Notes: a model not told the origin generated them from the letters alone. Positions 36,095-48,548 are shown, counted from the first letter of the stretch. The stretch is 64,000 nucleotides of DNA from Chiridota heheva (GCA_020152595.1 JAIGNY010003850.1:1620001-1684000); one strand, 5' to 3'. Made by a program: numbers and translations.

Positions 36095-37330
36095 TCAAAT
36101 GCATGGGGAAGGACAGTACCGACCGCTCCAACTACTGCCCCATTGCCCTTACTTGCTGTCTCTGTAAAATTATGGAAAGGATCATTAACCAGAGACTAAA
36201 CTGGTTCCTTGAGACCGGACAGAATCTTCTCCCCTTGCCAAAGCAGCTTCCAGAAACGTCCCAATACCCTGAACTAGTTAATCACGCTTGACACCGCTAT
36301 CCGGTTATCCTTTGCAAAAAAGGAACACCTCATTACCATCTTTTTGACCTTAAGAAAGCCTTCAACACTACATGGCCTCAGAGGCCACCCCCCCCCCCCT
36401 CATTTTTATTCAAAACTTCCTTTCATCCAGGTTCGTATTGGCCACACCCTCTCCAACCCTACCCCCAAGAAGAGGGCTTCTCCCAAGGCAGCATCTTTTC
36501 CCCTACTCTCTTCAACCTGAGCATTAACAACATTGCGGACAACCTTGGCCTCAACATCAAACGTGCCCTCTACGTGGATGACCTCACCATCTTCTACTCC
36601 TCCCTTAGCTTTTCTCTCATCAAAAATAGGCTCAACTTAGCCTCAACCGACTGCAAGATTGGTGCAACAATAGTGGTTTTAAATTCTCCAAAGACAAGGC
36701 AGTCTGCATGCACTTCTGTCATTTCAACTGCCTCCACCCCAACTGCAATCGCATCCCTAAAGTTGACCACACTTAAGCTCCTGGGTTAACCCTGGACCAT
36801 AAGCTCTCCTGCAAGCAACATATCACCAACCTAAAACAGAAATGCAACAGCTCCCTTAACCTTCTCCACCTCTTCAACACCACTTGGGGTGCGAACCCAC
36901 ACACTCTCCTCGAAATCTTCAGGCTCACCATTCATGCCAAGCTTGACTACGGCAATATTGTCTACTAGTGCCGCTCACAACTTTACCTCAACGACATCAA
37001 CACCATCTAAAATGAGGCCCTCAGGCTTTGCCTGGGTGTCTACCGGACCTCCCCCATCACCAGCCTTCACGTTGCAGCCAATGAACCCCCTTTCTGCTAA
37101 AGTGTAAAAAGCTTAACCTTTCCTATGCTTTTAGAGCCCTCACCAACACCCAAAATCCTGTATACAACCTCATTAAGTACCCCAATTTCTCCACCTTCTT
37201 TGATTGGACTAAAACTCTTGCCCATTTCTTCAGCTTACGCATCAAACCCGACCTCCACCATCTCGGCATCAACCCCGCCACTCTTGGCACCTTCTCCTGG
37301 CCCACTTTTGCTCCCTTCTATCCTAGGTAA
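36095..37330 (+). pseudogene. Degenerate Jockey/I-like LINE reverse transcriptase
   Basis: Across shifting frames: RSNYCPIALTCCLCKIMERI, then FFDLKKAFNTTWP, GSIFSPTLFNLSINNIADNL, the catalytic ALYVDDLTIFYSS, KFSKDKAVCMHFCHF, LLGLTLDHKLSCKQHITNLK, AKLDYGNIVY and EALRLCLGVYRTSPITSLHV. This order and wording belong to a non-LTR retrotransposon reverse transcriptase. The segment is much more GC-rich than its surroundings and carries several frameshifts and stops. It is unlike the LINE at 5648-7655, so at least two LINE clades are present. Confidence 0.9.
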
Positions 37331-37334
37331 AGAT

Positions 37335-40190
37335 TTAGGAAAAGTTTTTTGGAAAAGTGTATTATTTAGACTAATTCATTGGTATAAGAATATCCAAAAA
37401 GTCAGTTAGTTTTCAATCATCAATTTTCTACAGTGTGTGAATTTTTAAAAACATAGGAATTGTTCCTAATTTATAACAACCCTCATACAGCAATCCTAAT
37501 GTCAACCTGTACTTAGGGATGTGTATATTAACTAAGTATTTACCCCAACATGGAAACGCAATCCATCCTCAAAAGGGCAGTAGGCTTTGCAAGTTTGCAT
37601 AAGGGAATGACCGATACATGCATGATGATTATGCACATAAACAGTATAAAATATTATGTCACTGGATAATTATGTCATCACTTATGATTAAATGGTTAAC
37701 TGACCGTAATGGTGACAGCTGTACGTCTATGAAAAAATGCCAACCTTTACAAGTACTCGCAACCATGGCTGCTAGTTTGGCTGATTTCTGGCTAAATATG
37801 GCAAATTTGGCCGTTTTGAAACATGTTTGGTCAGTAATCATTTTTCAGTACCAGCCAAATGAAATTAACCTACGTATATGAAGATTAATGTGTAAATGTT
37901 AGAAATTTTGTTATGCTTACAGAATGTATTTTCTAACCATACATTGTGGTGGAATTGACTGTTGACCTCGCCAACATCATTAATCGAGCGAGACGTGATG
38001 GCACCATGCATTGAATGTCACATAGCTTTTGTTAGAAGCATAAATTTTTAGACATCGCTATAAGGTAACCTCATTGCACCCACCACAAAACTAAGTCATC
38101 ACTGAGAACCAATCTGGCAGTCATTTACAACTAACCTCCTTTGGCACATATGACTTGACTGTTAAGGTGCCATTAAACCCAAACAAACAAACAAACTGAA
38201 TACAACTCATACAGGAAAGTAAAAACTCTTGGATTTTTAACATGATGAATAATTGCCCCAAAATGGAATAGACTTCAAATAAAACTTAAAAAACATCATA
38301 AAAATATCAGATATGACAAAAATTAAATCAATGAAAGCAATCAATTCATCTTGCATTGTTATGGGTTGAGCTATAACATCATTGATGTCTAGTTGCAAGT
38401 TTCTACTGCAAGTATCAAAATTTGTATAATTTCATTCTGCAATATCCAAAACAATATAGTCATACTGTGGGTATGTTTTTCAGTTGGTGGTAGGCTGCAC
38501 GCCCCTACCACATTTAGTATGAATTGCACCCCCCCCCCCCCTCCTTCTTTGGGATTGGATGGAACTGAGGATATGATGAGGGGAATACACCAACAATTTT
38601 GATTGGGAGGATGGACAAGTAACACAACTTAAAATGATTGGAGTCAACCTCCTCCTCCCTCTCCTTCCTCTCTCCTGGACACCCCGCCACTGAGAATCAA
38701 TACCTGATAACTTGAAATTGTATCAGGTTTAAGTCGAGTGTGGTTTTTAACACCATCCACGTGTTAAAAAAACCCTTGGCGGAAACTTGTAACTTAAATA
38801 AAAGCATGAAAGATAACACATTGAAAAGCTGTCAACCATCGGAAAATAATTTATTGAGGATATATATATCTGCTACAGCTTCACGACTTCACAACTAATT
38901 TTAGAATCAGATAATTATACTGAGTGTCAAGTAAAAGGTTAGGTGTTACAAAATAAGAAGAAGAATATAAATTAGCGGAAAATCTAATTTCACTTTTGGG
39001 GATGAAGTACTGATAATTCAGGATATGTGGTAAATTATAGCTGAAAAATCCTATTTAGGCCTCAAAAAAATTGTTGTTTTTCCTGTTAATTTTGTTTTGT
39101 ATATATCATTTTATTTTTGCTGCTTTCATTTTAGGGATAACTTAGGGTTTAAGCTTAGAAAGATAAAAGTAAGGTATAAGAAAAAATGAAATTAAATCAT
39201 ATAACAATGATTTACTGATATACTATGATTTCTCCAAATTCTTTTCTTATATATGTTTGAGAGAGAAAACGGTAATCTTTCTCTGTTATTAAAAAGAATA
39301 CACTAAAATTGTCTTGGATTTGTCATTATGACATCACACTGATCTTTGCCAACACACTCATAATCTTTGAAATGCAATAACTCCTAAGCGGAAAAGGATA
39401 TCAACATGATTTTTACACCAAATTGTTCCTTTTATAGTCCTCAATCATATCATATAGATAAAAATAAAAATTCATGGGAATATTCCTTTAAAGGTGTATG
39501 GACAGCTATAAAATTGTGTTTTATTTTGTAATGAAGATAATAACTGTAGAACAGCCTTTAAATTCTGAAAGTATAATCAAGAATTTTGTGTGTGTGATTA
39601 TTTTGAATTATTTAGTCTATGAATTTATGAAAATGTGAATGTGTTTTCCACATAGATTGGAAGGGGTGGGGAGGGTGAGGGGATGACAAATATCCCAAAT
39701 CAATTTGTCAGGATCAGTTCTTGCATTCAAAAAGTAACAATTAAGATGGTAAGACCTAAATATTCATCAAGTAAAATGCTTCATTTTTATCAATTGGATG
39801 AAATTTTGGTATTCTCATTGTTTTAATTGGTTATTTGATAATTTGAATAGATTTTATTTGAAACTCTTGTCTTAAAATATCCATATTTAGTGATGAAATT
39901 GAGTTTTTTCTCTTAAAACGTAAGTGAAATTTGAAATGATATAAACTGTTTTTTCAGCATGTGTACTTATTACTATTATTCACTTATTTTTCAGAATTGT
40001 TCATTTTCGTAACTGTTGAATTCATTAAACGCTCAGTTAAGGTAAAAATGGAAAACAAACAGTGGAAGTACTACTGTGTGTGCTAAGCTATGTGAAATTA
40101 TTCACTTTCTGGATTTGGGGTGTGACTTCTTTATCAAAATTGTGGAAGAAATTGTGCGTAAATGTCCATTTTTGATCAATTGAAAGTCTG
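37335..40190. other. Intron C sequence, nothing firm
   Basis: AT-rich intronic DNA with a C-run at 38528-38541 and a G-rich patch near 39660. The phrase AAAGGTGTATGGACAGCTA at 39491 recurs as a variant at 57195, so a dispersed repeat is likely. No coding sequence is supported. Confidence 0.35.
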
Positions 40191-40193
40191 GTT

Positions 40194-40858
40194 TTAAAGG
40201 ATTAGTTCAGCGGTTAAGCAAGTGTATCTTATGCAAAAGAGGGAATTTTAAAAGAAAGAAAATGGTGAAGAAAGTATTTTAAAATCTTATTCCGTCAAAG
40301 GATTAGTTTAGTGGTCAAGTCTTGTCCATTTTATATGAAAGAGGACTTTAAAAGAAACAGAATGGTGAAGAAAGAATTCAAAAATCTTATTCTCTTACGG
40401 AGAAATTCAAGTTTATTGTTCTGACTCATTTGTATAGAAATGACTGGTGTAGTGAGTCTACTATGGAATTGTTCATGCATCTTGAAGAGAATTTATTGAT
40501 TTTTTTTAACAAACTTTTTTCAGGTAATAAATTATAAATAATCACTCTTACTAAATTCTGTTTTATTACCTTCTTAACATTCTGTTTTATTACTTTTTTA
40601 ACATATGCAATGGTTTTTAGGCCACAAAATTGCAGGACAATATATGATATAATACATAAAGATTTGGAGGAATCTGAGGCTGTGACATCACAACTAGTCT
40701 GATTTCAGTCGTTTCTACACAAATGATACCAAACTTTATCAACTTTAATATCTCCCTGACAAAATAAGATTTTTGAATTCTTTCTTCACCATTTTGTTTC
40801 TTTTGAAGTCCTCTTTCATATAAGATGGACTTGCTTGACCCCTAAACTAATCCATTAA
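40194..40858. mobile_element. MITE-like element, copy 2
   Basis: Starts with AAAGGATTAGTTCAGCGGTT, has a second tandem left arm at about 40296, and ends with the inverted arm CTTGACCCCTAAACTAATCC. The interior contains TGGTGTAGTGAGTCTACTAT on the left and GACATCACAACTAGTCTGAT on the right. Confidence 0.85.
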
Positions 40859-40869
40859 CAGAGATCAAT

Positions 40870-41950
40870 AAGAGAAAAGCTAGGAAGATAAGAGAGAAAA
40901 GTAACAACAGCCAAAAGCTCTCCAAGATGTCACCTAAATGTTACAAACCTTGAGGAAGAATCCATCAATGAAAGAATATGGTAACAACTGTTTGTTCAAT
41001 TTTGTCGAGCCTTTGAATACGAGGTGTTGGTAATTTAAAATTACTTTTTGAAGCATTCTTGTAAACCAGTATTCACTTGAATATATTTCAGACATGAAAG
41101 TTTACAAAAATTGTTGCATTTTGCGATTCCTTTCTGTTCCTCTGCCGCCAACTGTTTTAGCAAAATGAAAATTTCCTACTGTGTGTCATTTTTAACTTGA
41201 GTTCAAGTTAAAAAAGTAAGTTGTCATAAAATTTTGTCGTAACATGTTGTTGTAACATTCAAAGATTGGAATAAAGTCACGCTCTCCTGCAGGGACTAGC
41301 GATTACTTTTCAACGATTTGTCTCTAACTGAGCGATAAACTCAATTTACCGAACGTCTCTACACTTTGAAACAACTTCTTTTAGCGATAATGTGCTTGCA
41401 GTTTGTGACTCGTCAAAAGAAGTGTTTTGTCTGAGCTTTGTTCTTTCCTGTTGATTAGTTTTTCTTTAAGGAAGCTTCTCAAGTCTACTCAAAGGAAATC
41501 CTTTGACAAGATCCAGACTAGAATAAAAGAGGCAGACATGTGATTATTTACAGCTTTGTAAATTCAGAAATCAAGCATGAAATTTTTCAGACTTATGGTG
41601 CTTAAATTGTTACATGTACTCTTTTTTGCTTTGACAAACAAAACAACATTAAACAACTGTGTAAGGAAGTGTGTGCTATAACTCTGGACCTGTCTTGTTC
41701 TGGAATTACGTTGTTTTAAGAAAACTTATTTGCACTCTTGATTCACAATCTGGTAATTTGATTGAAGGAACGTAATGTCATGTGTGTACTGTACCTGGAT
41801 TTTGATATCCTATAATAATGACAATAGACCATGGGTAGCAGAACAACAAAACTTAAATTAAAAAAAGATTGTGGTAAGTTTAAAGATGTTACTAAAAGAT
41901 TCACCCTGTGATGATTTATTCTTAATTTAATCAAAATATATTGCAGTCTA
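40870..41950. other. Intron C sequence, nothing recognised
   Basis: AT-rich, no supported feature. Confidence 0.35.
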
Positions 41951-41969
41951 CCAAAAATAAATGGCCTGG

Positions 41970-42232
41970 CCCTAAACCCACCCACCATCGCCCTCAACCC
42001 ACCCACCCACCGTCGCCCTCAACCCACCCACCGTCGCCCTCAATCCACCCACCGTCGCCCTCAACCCACCCACCGTCGCCCTCAACCCACCACCGCCGCC
42101 TCAACCCACCCACGTCGCCCTCAACCCATCACCGTCGCCCTCAACCCACCACCGTCGCCCTCAACCCACCCACGTTGCCCACAACCCACCGTCGCCCTCA
42201 ACCCACCCACCGTCGCCCTCAACCCACCCATT
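41970..42232. repeat. CCCACCCACCGTCGCCCTCAA minisatellite
   Basis: About 12 copies of a 19-21-bp unit, strongly C-rich on the + strand. Open frames of Pro/Ser/Thr/His come from the repeat. Confidence 0.95.
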
Positions 42233-42398
42233 TTGTTTCTTTTGAAGTCCTGTTTCATTTAAGTTGGACATGCTTGACCACTGAACTAAATTCTTTCAAT
42301 GGAATAAGATTTTTGAATGCTTTCTTCACCATTTGTTTCTTTTGAAGTCCTCTTTCATATAAGATGGACTTGCTTAACCAGTGAACTAATCCTTTATT
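42233..42398 (-). mobile_element. Two tandem MITE right arms
   Basis: TTTTGTTTCTTTTGAAGTCC to TGAACTAAATTC, then a second unit ending AACCAGTGAACTAATCC. No left arm is nearby. Confidence 0.8.
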
Positions 42399-42523
42399 TA
42401 AACTTTTAGCATAGTTTCTTGCGGGCTGTAGCTACTTGTCCATAGATCTTGAAACCAAAGAATCATATGAGTTGAACAAACTATTTATAAATAAGGTAAC
42501 CATGGTCTTATCTCTTCTCTTAG

Positions 42524-42695
42524 ATTTTGCTTTGCCATACTTGCAAATGAATTCCGTAGGGAAGCTGTGTGTTTGGAGGCTGCACAGATTACCCTAGATC
42601 TTTTGTTCAAGCATCGCAAGGTTTACAACAAGTACCTGAAAGCTCAGGCGGATTTTCTTAATTCATTTGGGACTATATCAAGTACTCTAGGGTGA
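42524..42695 (+). CDS. Unidentified reading frame with a 3' splice site, possible alternative terminal exon
   Basis: A pyrimidine-rich tract ends in CTTCTCTTAG at 42514-42523. From there one base plus 56 codons run open to TGA (42693-42695), with FCFAILANEFRREAVCLEAA in front and HRKVYNKYLKAQADFLNSFG near the end. Base composition is richer in GC than the surrounding intron. The phase matches exon C, whose two leftover bases would give Lys. A transcript using it would end after the first kinase lobe. I do not recognise the peptide, and it may instead be a fragment of an inserted element. Confidence 0.3.
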
Positions 42696-42699
42696 TTTT

Positions 42700-43490
42700 G
42701 TCAAGTACCAGCCGAGTAATCTGAATGGTTTTAAAGTGTCAATCCATTTGGATGGAAATCAATATAAAAGTTTTTAAAACTCCAAATTGCAATCCGTAAT
42801 TTAATCAACATCTAAAAGAAGGCGTGAATCTTTGTGTATAACAAAATGTGTGTCACTTGTCCTAAGTTCACATTAGAAAAGAGGACATCATACATGTTTT
42901 AATGAGAAAACAAGTGTAAACCTGCCACTCTCTGCTCACAGTTCTGCCTGTGGTTGTGACACACTTTGTCACATATTTTAAAGCATGTCGGGTGCCCAAA
43001 GAAACATCTGAATTTATTCCAATTACGCAGGTTTTTACAGTGTTTGGGTCTTTCTTTAGTTTTTTGTAATTTGTAACTCTTTATAAACATCAGGACTGAC
43101 AAGCAAGCATCTTTATGCTGTTTTCAAAGGCTTTCTTTGTTCGTCTCCCTCTCTTGAATAGTCAGTCCTGAGAATTATGCAAGAAATTTTAGCATATACA
43201 AATTTTGAGCATTTTTAAGAAGTTCTTGGTTAAAAAAAAGGAAGGCTTCTTATTTCATACATCATGATAATTTTTGAAATAATGGCAGTCTAATTATCGT
43301 TACTTGTGTTATTGAAAAATTCTTTAAGTATTCATTAAAAAATATTTAAGGTTGATATGAATATTCACATCAAAGGTCATCAATATCACTATGTGAACGA
43401 AAGGTGTGTTTGAATATTCTAGAGACTCAAGAAGATATGCCCTCTTGGCCAAGTGCTCCATTAAAGTGGCCCAAATTTATCACAATGTAT
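42700..43490. other. Intron C sequence, dispersed repeat piece
   Basis: AT-rich. 43350-43460 contains a relative of the repeat at 11695-12060 (CATCAAAGGTCATCAATATC, GAGACTCAAGAAGATATGCC). Nothing else is supported. Confidence 0.4.
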
Positions 43491-43494
43491 TTTA

Positions 43495-44066
43495 AAGGAT
43501 TAGCTCAGGGTCAAGCATGTCCATCTTATATGAAAGAGGACTTCAAAAGAAACAAATTGGTGAAGAAAGCATTCAAAAATCTTATTTCATTAAGGAGATA
43601 TTTCATTTTAAAGTTTGGTATCATTTGTGTAGAAACGACTGAATTCAGACTAGTTGTGATGTCACTGCCCGCCTTAAGATCCTCAAAATCTTTATGTATT
43701 CAATGTTTTTTTTCCTTCGATTGTGTGGCTTAAAAATCATCGGATATGTCAGGAAAGTAGTAAAACAGAATCTTGTCAGGATTATTATAATTTAGCACCT
43801 AAAAACGTTTGGGGAAAATAAGTGAAAAGTTAAATAAATTTTCTTTAAAATACATTAACAATTGTTAAGATGTGAGGATTAGGGTGTCAACCTTTCATAG
43901 TAGACTTACTACACCAGTCATTTCTCCAAAGGTAAGACAGAGCTTCAAACTTTAATATCTCTTTAACTAAATAAGGTTTCTGAATGGTTTCTTTACCATT
44001 TTGTTTCTTTTAAAATCCTCTTTCATATAAGATCAAACTTGCTTGACCATTGAACTAATCCTTTAG
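43495..44066. mobile_element. MITE-like element, copy 3, the simplest form
   Basis: About 570 bp with one left arm (AAAGGATTAGCTCAGGGTCA) and one inverted right arm (GACCATTGAACTAATCCTTT), each about 105 bp. The interior carries GACTGAATTCAGACTAGTTG and TAGACTTACTACACCAGTCA and no reading frame. The flanks are consistent with a TA or longer T/A target but do not settle it. Confidence 0.88.
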
Positions 44067-44230
44067 GCAAGAAAGCACAGTGTTATATTATTGCCTGTCA
44101 TCTTTATCAAAGGAATCATTTTATGAACATGGCTTTTGCCAAGTGGGGATTTCCTCTAAAAAAGGTTGCAAAAATTGATTTTGATCAAATCTCATACATC
44201 ATGATAACTTTGTTTCTAATTCTGTTTCAG

Positions 44231-44320
44231 ATTGTTCAAGACATTTAAGGACAGGAAGTATGTTTACATGCTGATGGAGGTGTGCTTAGGGGGAGAGTTG
44301 TGGACCATTCTTAGAGATAG
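44231..44320 (+). CDS. PRKG1: PKG exon D: gatekeeper and hinge region
   Basis: The acceptor is CTGTTTCAG and the donor is GTAAGT. One base completes the Lys begun in exon C, then 29 codons read [20 protein letters not shown] and onward, ending in [10 protein letters not shown]; the last two bases join exon E as Arg. The region covers kinase strands 4-5, the methionine gatekeeper (YMLME) and the hinge, including the acidic residue that contacts the ATP ribose. The GGELW motif is conserved across AGC kinases. Position 44340 onward, just after the donor, is a C-rich simple repeat. A complete MITE-like element ends about 165 bp upstream. Confidence 0.96.
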
Positions 44321-44337
44321 GTAAGTACAATTCTTCC

Positions 44338-44470
44338 AGCCCACCTCAAACCCACCCCACCTCAACCCCACCCCACCTCAAACCCACCTTAACCCCACCC
44401 CACCTCAACCCCACCCTAACCCCACCCCAGTTCAACCCCCCCCACTTTTTTCTCTCAACCCCAGTACAAC
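44338..44470. repeat. CCCACCTCAACCC simple repeat
   Basis: C/A-rich units such as ACCCCACCCCACCTCAACCC begin 17 bp after the exon D donor. Confidence 0.9.
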
Positions 44471-44623
44471 CCTCAACTGAAAAGTTGTTTTTCAATCTTA
44501 TATTTATAAGAGTGCTTGATTGTATTTGCACAATAATCAATATGTAATTTCCGACAAACCCAAGAAATTTGGGGATATGGAAAATATGAGGCCATATCCA
44601 GATGCCACTATTATATTCGATGT

Positions 44624-44967
44624 ATTAACCCATACACTACCAGCACTTTTTTTAAAAACACGCATGGGAGGCGAGGCTAAAGATGGGGAACCAAAAACGG
44701 TAATAAATCGCGCGTGGTAGAGTGAGGGTTAAGCACAGGCTGAATATTGAAAAGTCCTCTGTCTTCCAAGCAGCAGAGTCAGGCTCGTTCCGCCTCAGTG
44801 ACCCGGTGGGCCGCCCACCGGGACCATGCAGCATATATTTTTAAGTTGGCACCCTTGTCGCGCGTTGATTAACCCCTACTCTACCAGCATTTTTTTTTTT
44901 TGCCGGGACCAAAGATGGGGCACCCAAAACGGTGATAATATTGCCACGTGAAAGAGTCAGGGTTTAA
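44624..44967. mobile_element. TTAACCCTTACTCTACCAG element, copy 3
   Basis: A first unit TTAACCCATACACTACCAGC to GTAGAGTGAGGGTTAA, the spacer with GGGCCGCCCACCGGGACCAT, then a second unit to AAGAGTCAGGGTTTAA. Same plan as copies 1 and 2. Confidence 0.8.
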
Positions 44968-45049
44968 GGGCCCTTGCTCTAATAAGCGTCTACCCAACAT
45001 CTTTAAATAACCAGAGCTAGAAACTGCAGGTCCTGATGTTGTAATTTAA

Positions 45050-45440
45050 AGAGTATTCTGTTTAGAACTTAAAGCTTGATTTGGTGAATATAAAATCTCT
45101 TCTTGTCCATATACCTTTAACTCTTCTGGCTTCAATTCCTTAACAGCAAATAATTTCATGAAAGAAAAAAAAAATCATTTTTGATAAAAGTATAAAATTG
45201 TGAAAGACATGGATGGATACATTCACCTTGTTTATCAAATTATCTTCCTTCATTTAAATAATATTCTGTTCAGAACTTAAAGCTTTATTCCTGTCTGTAA
45301 TACCTTGAACCCTTCTGGCTTCAATTCCTTAACAGCAAATAATTTCATGAAAGAATTCATTTCAATTAAAATAAAATGATGAAAGACATGGATGGATACA
45401 TTCACCTTGTTTATCAAATTATCTTTTTCGTTGTTTCTAT
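45050..45440. repeat. About 200-bp tandem duplication
   Basis: Both copies contain CAGAACTTAAAGCTT or a variant, TCTGGCTTCAATTCCTTAAC and CATGGATGGATACATTCACC. The first copy has an extra A-run. Confidence 0.85.
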
Positions 45441-45723
45441 TCATTTTTACTGCGGGTGACATTTGATTCAATTTACCGAGAGCAACATTTTATTCAATTT
45501 GATGTGTTATAATTTGAAAAAATAAATGCATGAAAATGCATGGTTCGATGCCTATTCAAAATCTCATTTGTGTTTGATTGTTGCTTTTACTTTATATAGC
45601 AGAATGTTAGCGGGAACATGATGCAGCGTACATGTAAAGTTGCTATGTTGCTCTTGTAAAGAATTCAACTTTCTGGACGTCAGTCTATTAGAGAGATTGA
45701 CTTTGACAGCAAACAAGGCACCC

Positions 45724-46733
45724 CATACTCACTAAGACAGTTTTTAAACTTTTATTGAGGGTTGCCAAAGTAAAATTAAAAACTCCAGATGGATATGAAA
45801 TGGATCTGTTGGTGGTATAATGATGAAAATATATAGATATTGTTTTAAGTCCATAACTGCTTTGGGTCATACTCACTAAAACAGTTTTTAAACTTTTATT
45901 GAGGGTTGCCAAAGTAAAATTAAAAACTCAGATGGATATGAAATGGATCTGTTGGTGGTATAATGATGAAAATATATAGATATTGTTTTAGGTCCATAAA
46001 TGCTTTGGGTCATACTCACTAAAACAGTTTTTAAACTTTTATTGAGGGTTGCCAAAGTAAAATTAAAAACTCAGATGGATATGAAATGGATCTGTTGGTG
46101 GTATAATGATGAAAATATATAGATATTGTTTTAGGTCCATAAATGCTTTGGGTCATACTCACTAAAACAGTTTTTAAACTTTTATTGAGGGTTGCCAAAG
46201 TAAAATTAAAAACTCCAGATGGATATGAAATGGATCTGTTGGTGGTATAATGATGAAAATATATAGATATTGTTTTAGGTCCATAAATGCTTTGGGTCAT
46301 ACTCACTAAAACAGTTTTTAAACTTTTATTGAGGGTTGCCAAAGTAAAATTAAAAACTCAGATGGATATGAAATGGATCTGTTGGTGGTATAATGATGAA
46401 AATATATAGATATTGTTTTAGGTCCATAAATGCTTTGGGTCATACTCACTAAAACAGTTTTTAAACTTTTATTGAGGGTTGCCAAAGTAAAATTAAAAAC
46501 TCCAGATGGATATGAAATGGATCTGTTGGTGGTATAATGATGAAAATATATAGATATTGTTTTAGGTCCATAAATGCTTTGGGTCATACTCACTAAAACA
46601 GTTTTAAACTTTTATTGAGGGTTGCCAAAGTAAAATTAAAAACTCAGATGGATATGAAATGGATCTGTTGGTGGTATAATGATGAAAATATATAGATATT
46701 GTTTTAAGTCCATAAATGCTTTGGGTAAAATTT
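45724..46733. repeat. 143/144-bp satellite, seven copies
   Basis: Units start with CATACTCACTAAAACAGTTT at 45724, 45868, 46011, 46154, 46298, 46441 and 46585. The unit contains GAGGGTTGCCAAAGTAAAAT and TGGATCTGTTGGTGGTATAA. The length difference is one base in AACTCCAG versus AACTCAG. Other differences are very rare, so the array is young or kept uniform. Confidence 0.97.
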
Positions 46734-46734
46734 G

Positions 46735-47845
46735 TGAAAGAGAATTTAATGGCTTCCTTTTAAGGTAAATGTTGTTTAATTTAATGAATGTTTTAGCATC
46801 ATTTTTAAATTATTTTTAAAGTGGAACATTCAGACATTTTTTTTTTTTTATATAAATATATAGTTAGTTGAGCCATTTTTATTGCACATTGGACAAAAAG
46901 ATATGAAATATACATAACATAAAGATAAAGATGAATAATGTTGCTCTAACAGCAGTGAGTCATTTATTTTAAAAGACTCCGACATGCAGGGTGTAATTTA
47001 TTTTGTGATTATGGAAAGAACCAAATTGAACATAATTATGGATGGATTTGGCTTTTCCGTAATTTGCACTTCAAATAATTAAGATTTTTTTTACGCTGGA
47101 GATATTCTTCAAAATCTTTGATTGATTTGTAGAATCCTCCATGTAAATACAATAACTAATACAATAAATTATAACTATGAATATGCATGTCTGAATACTC
47201 AAAGCAGAATAAATAACAAACAGAGCCAACAAAATTTGCATAAAATGCATAAATGAATATTCAATTTTTATGTATTGGTTATATATCTGAAGTTTGCAAA
47301 AGAAATATGCATGGATGAATATTCAAATATTTAATATATTAATTAAGTTATAGCTATGAATATTCAGTTTTGAATATTAAAAACTAATTTAAGATAAATT
47401 TATTGCACTCAGAGGCTACCTTTGTTGTATATTTAAGAATTTGCATGAGATGTAGATATGAATATTTAAATTTTTATGAAGGATTTACTGAAAATATTGA
47501 ATAATGCAATAAAACAACCTTTTCAAATGGGGTTTTAAGTATTTTACAGCTTTTTTTATTCAGCACCTAAGGTTTTAAGAGAATATGCAAATGTTTGATA
47601 TCATCACTAGAACAGCTCTTGTAGAAAGACCTGTAAATCTAATTTTAAACTTTTGCAAAAAATAAGGTAAAGGAAAGAATTCTGCTGATTCTGACCAAGT
47701 TATTTATTTTGACCAATGACCATTCGGAAGGTCATCCATGTGAAGGGAAAAAATGAAAGAATTTTGGAGAGATCCTTGATGTGTTATAGCCGTGACTTCT
47801 TTAATTTTACTTGTATTTAAAATCTTTAGGATTATACACTTTAAA
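46735..47845. other. AT-rich intron D with GAATATTCA words
   Basis: Many near-palindromic ATGAATATTCAAAT words at 47170-47480, no coding sequence. Confidence 0.4.
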
Positions 47846-47850
47846 AAAGG

Positions 47851-48056
47851 AATGGTCAAATTTTGACCACAACATGGTCAACTCTGCACCGAACCAACTT
47901 TGGTCAAATTGAACAACAAATTTGACCACAATATGGTCAAATTTGTCCATAATTATCATATTATGGTTACGTTTGACCACGTTATGGTGGTTTGAATTTG
48001 ACCAATATCGGTTTGGTGTACAGCTGACCAAGTAATGGTCAAATCTGACCATTCTA
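47851..48056. mobile_element. Foldback element of GACCATTATGGTC palindromes
   Basis: The left end GAATGGTCAAATTTTGACC is the inverted partner of the right end TGGTCAAATCTGACCATTC. Between them GACCA...TGGTCAA words repeat in both orientations, so the whole could fold into a long stem. Confidence 0.65.
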
Positions 48057-48406
48057 TTTTCAGAGCGTAGACCTTTCCAAACCAATTTTAGTCAACCAAT
48101 CAATTGCTGGGGGAATTTTTCCTTTTATTACCCAACTATTCAACTGCAGTCTGCTGAAGAAGTGTAAGCAACAATGCGCATACATATTACCTTCATGTAT
48201 AATGCACATACAATTAGCAGTAGAAACATGTGTTTAATATGCTAAGAATTCCCCAGTTTGGTTATGTGACATTATTTAAGTTAAGTTTTCTGGAAATTGC
48301 TCATTCAAATTTGAATAGGTTTATTGGTATTTGACTATGCAGGTGGTATTTTCAACAGAAAATAGTAGAATAATTTAGTGACTTCTTGCTATGTGTTTTG
48401 TTACAG

Positions 48407-48548
48407 GGGTCATTTTGATGACAACACGTCAAGATTTTGCACAGCGTGTGTGGTAGAAGCCTTTGTCTACCTTCACAATCGCGGGATTGTTTACAGGGAC
48501 CTTAAGCCTGAGAATCTTTTACTCGACAACCAAGGTTACGTTAAAATG
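48407..48548 (+). CDS. PRKG1: PKG exon E: catalytic loop (YRDLKPEN)
   Basis: The acceptor TTGTTACAG precedes the exon and the donor is GTGAGA. One base completes Arg, then 47 codons start [19 protein letters not shown] and run through [19 protein letters not shown] to GYVKM, ending in phase 0. The catalytic loop has YRD in place of the more common HRD, as is normal in AGC kinases; the Asp is residue 177 and acts as the catalytic base. RFC replaces the RFY of most PRKG1 proteins; PRKG2 also has FC here. The second half of this exon and the first part of its intron are repeated 211 bp downstream (48695-48758). Confidence 0.97.

Noticed and set aside
41941-42345. Pro/Ser/Thr/His repeat protein
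   Set aside because: Product of the C-rich minisatellite; it ends in MITE sequence and has no splice or start support.
45688-46593. Minus-strand open frames with a 48-residue repeat
   Set aside because: They are translations of the 143/144-bp satellite; one-base length differences between units break the frames.
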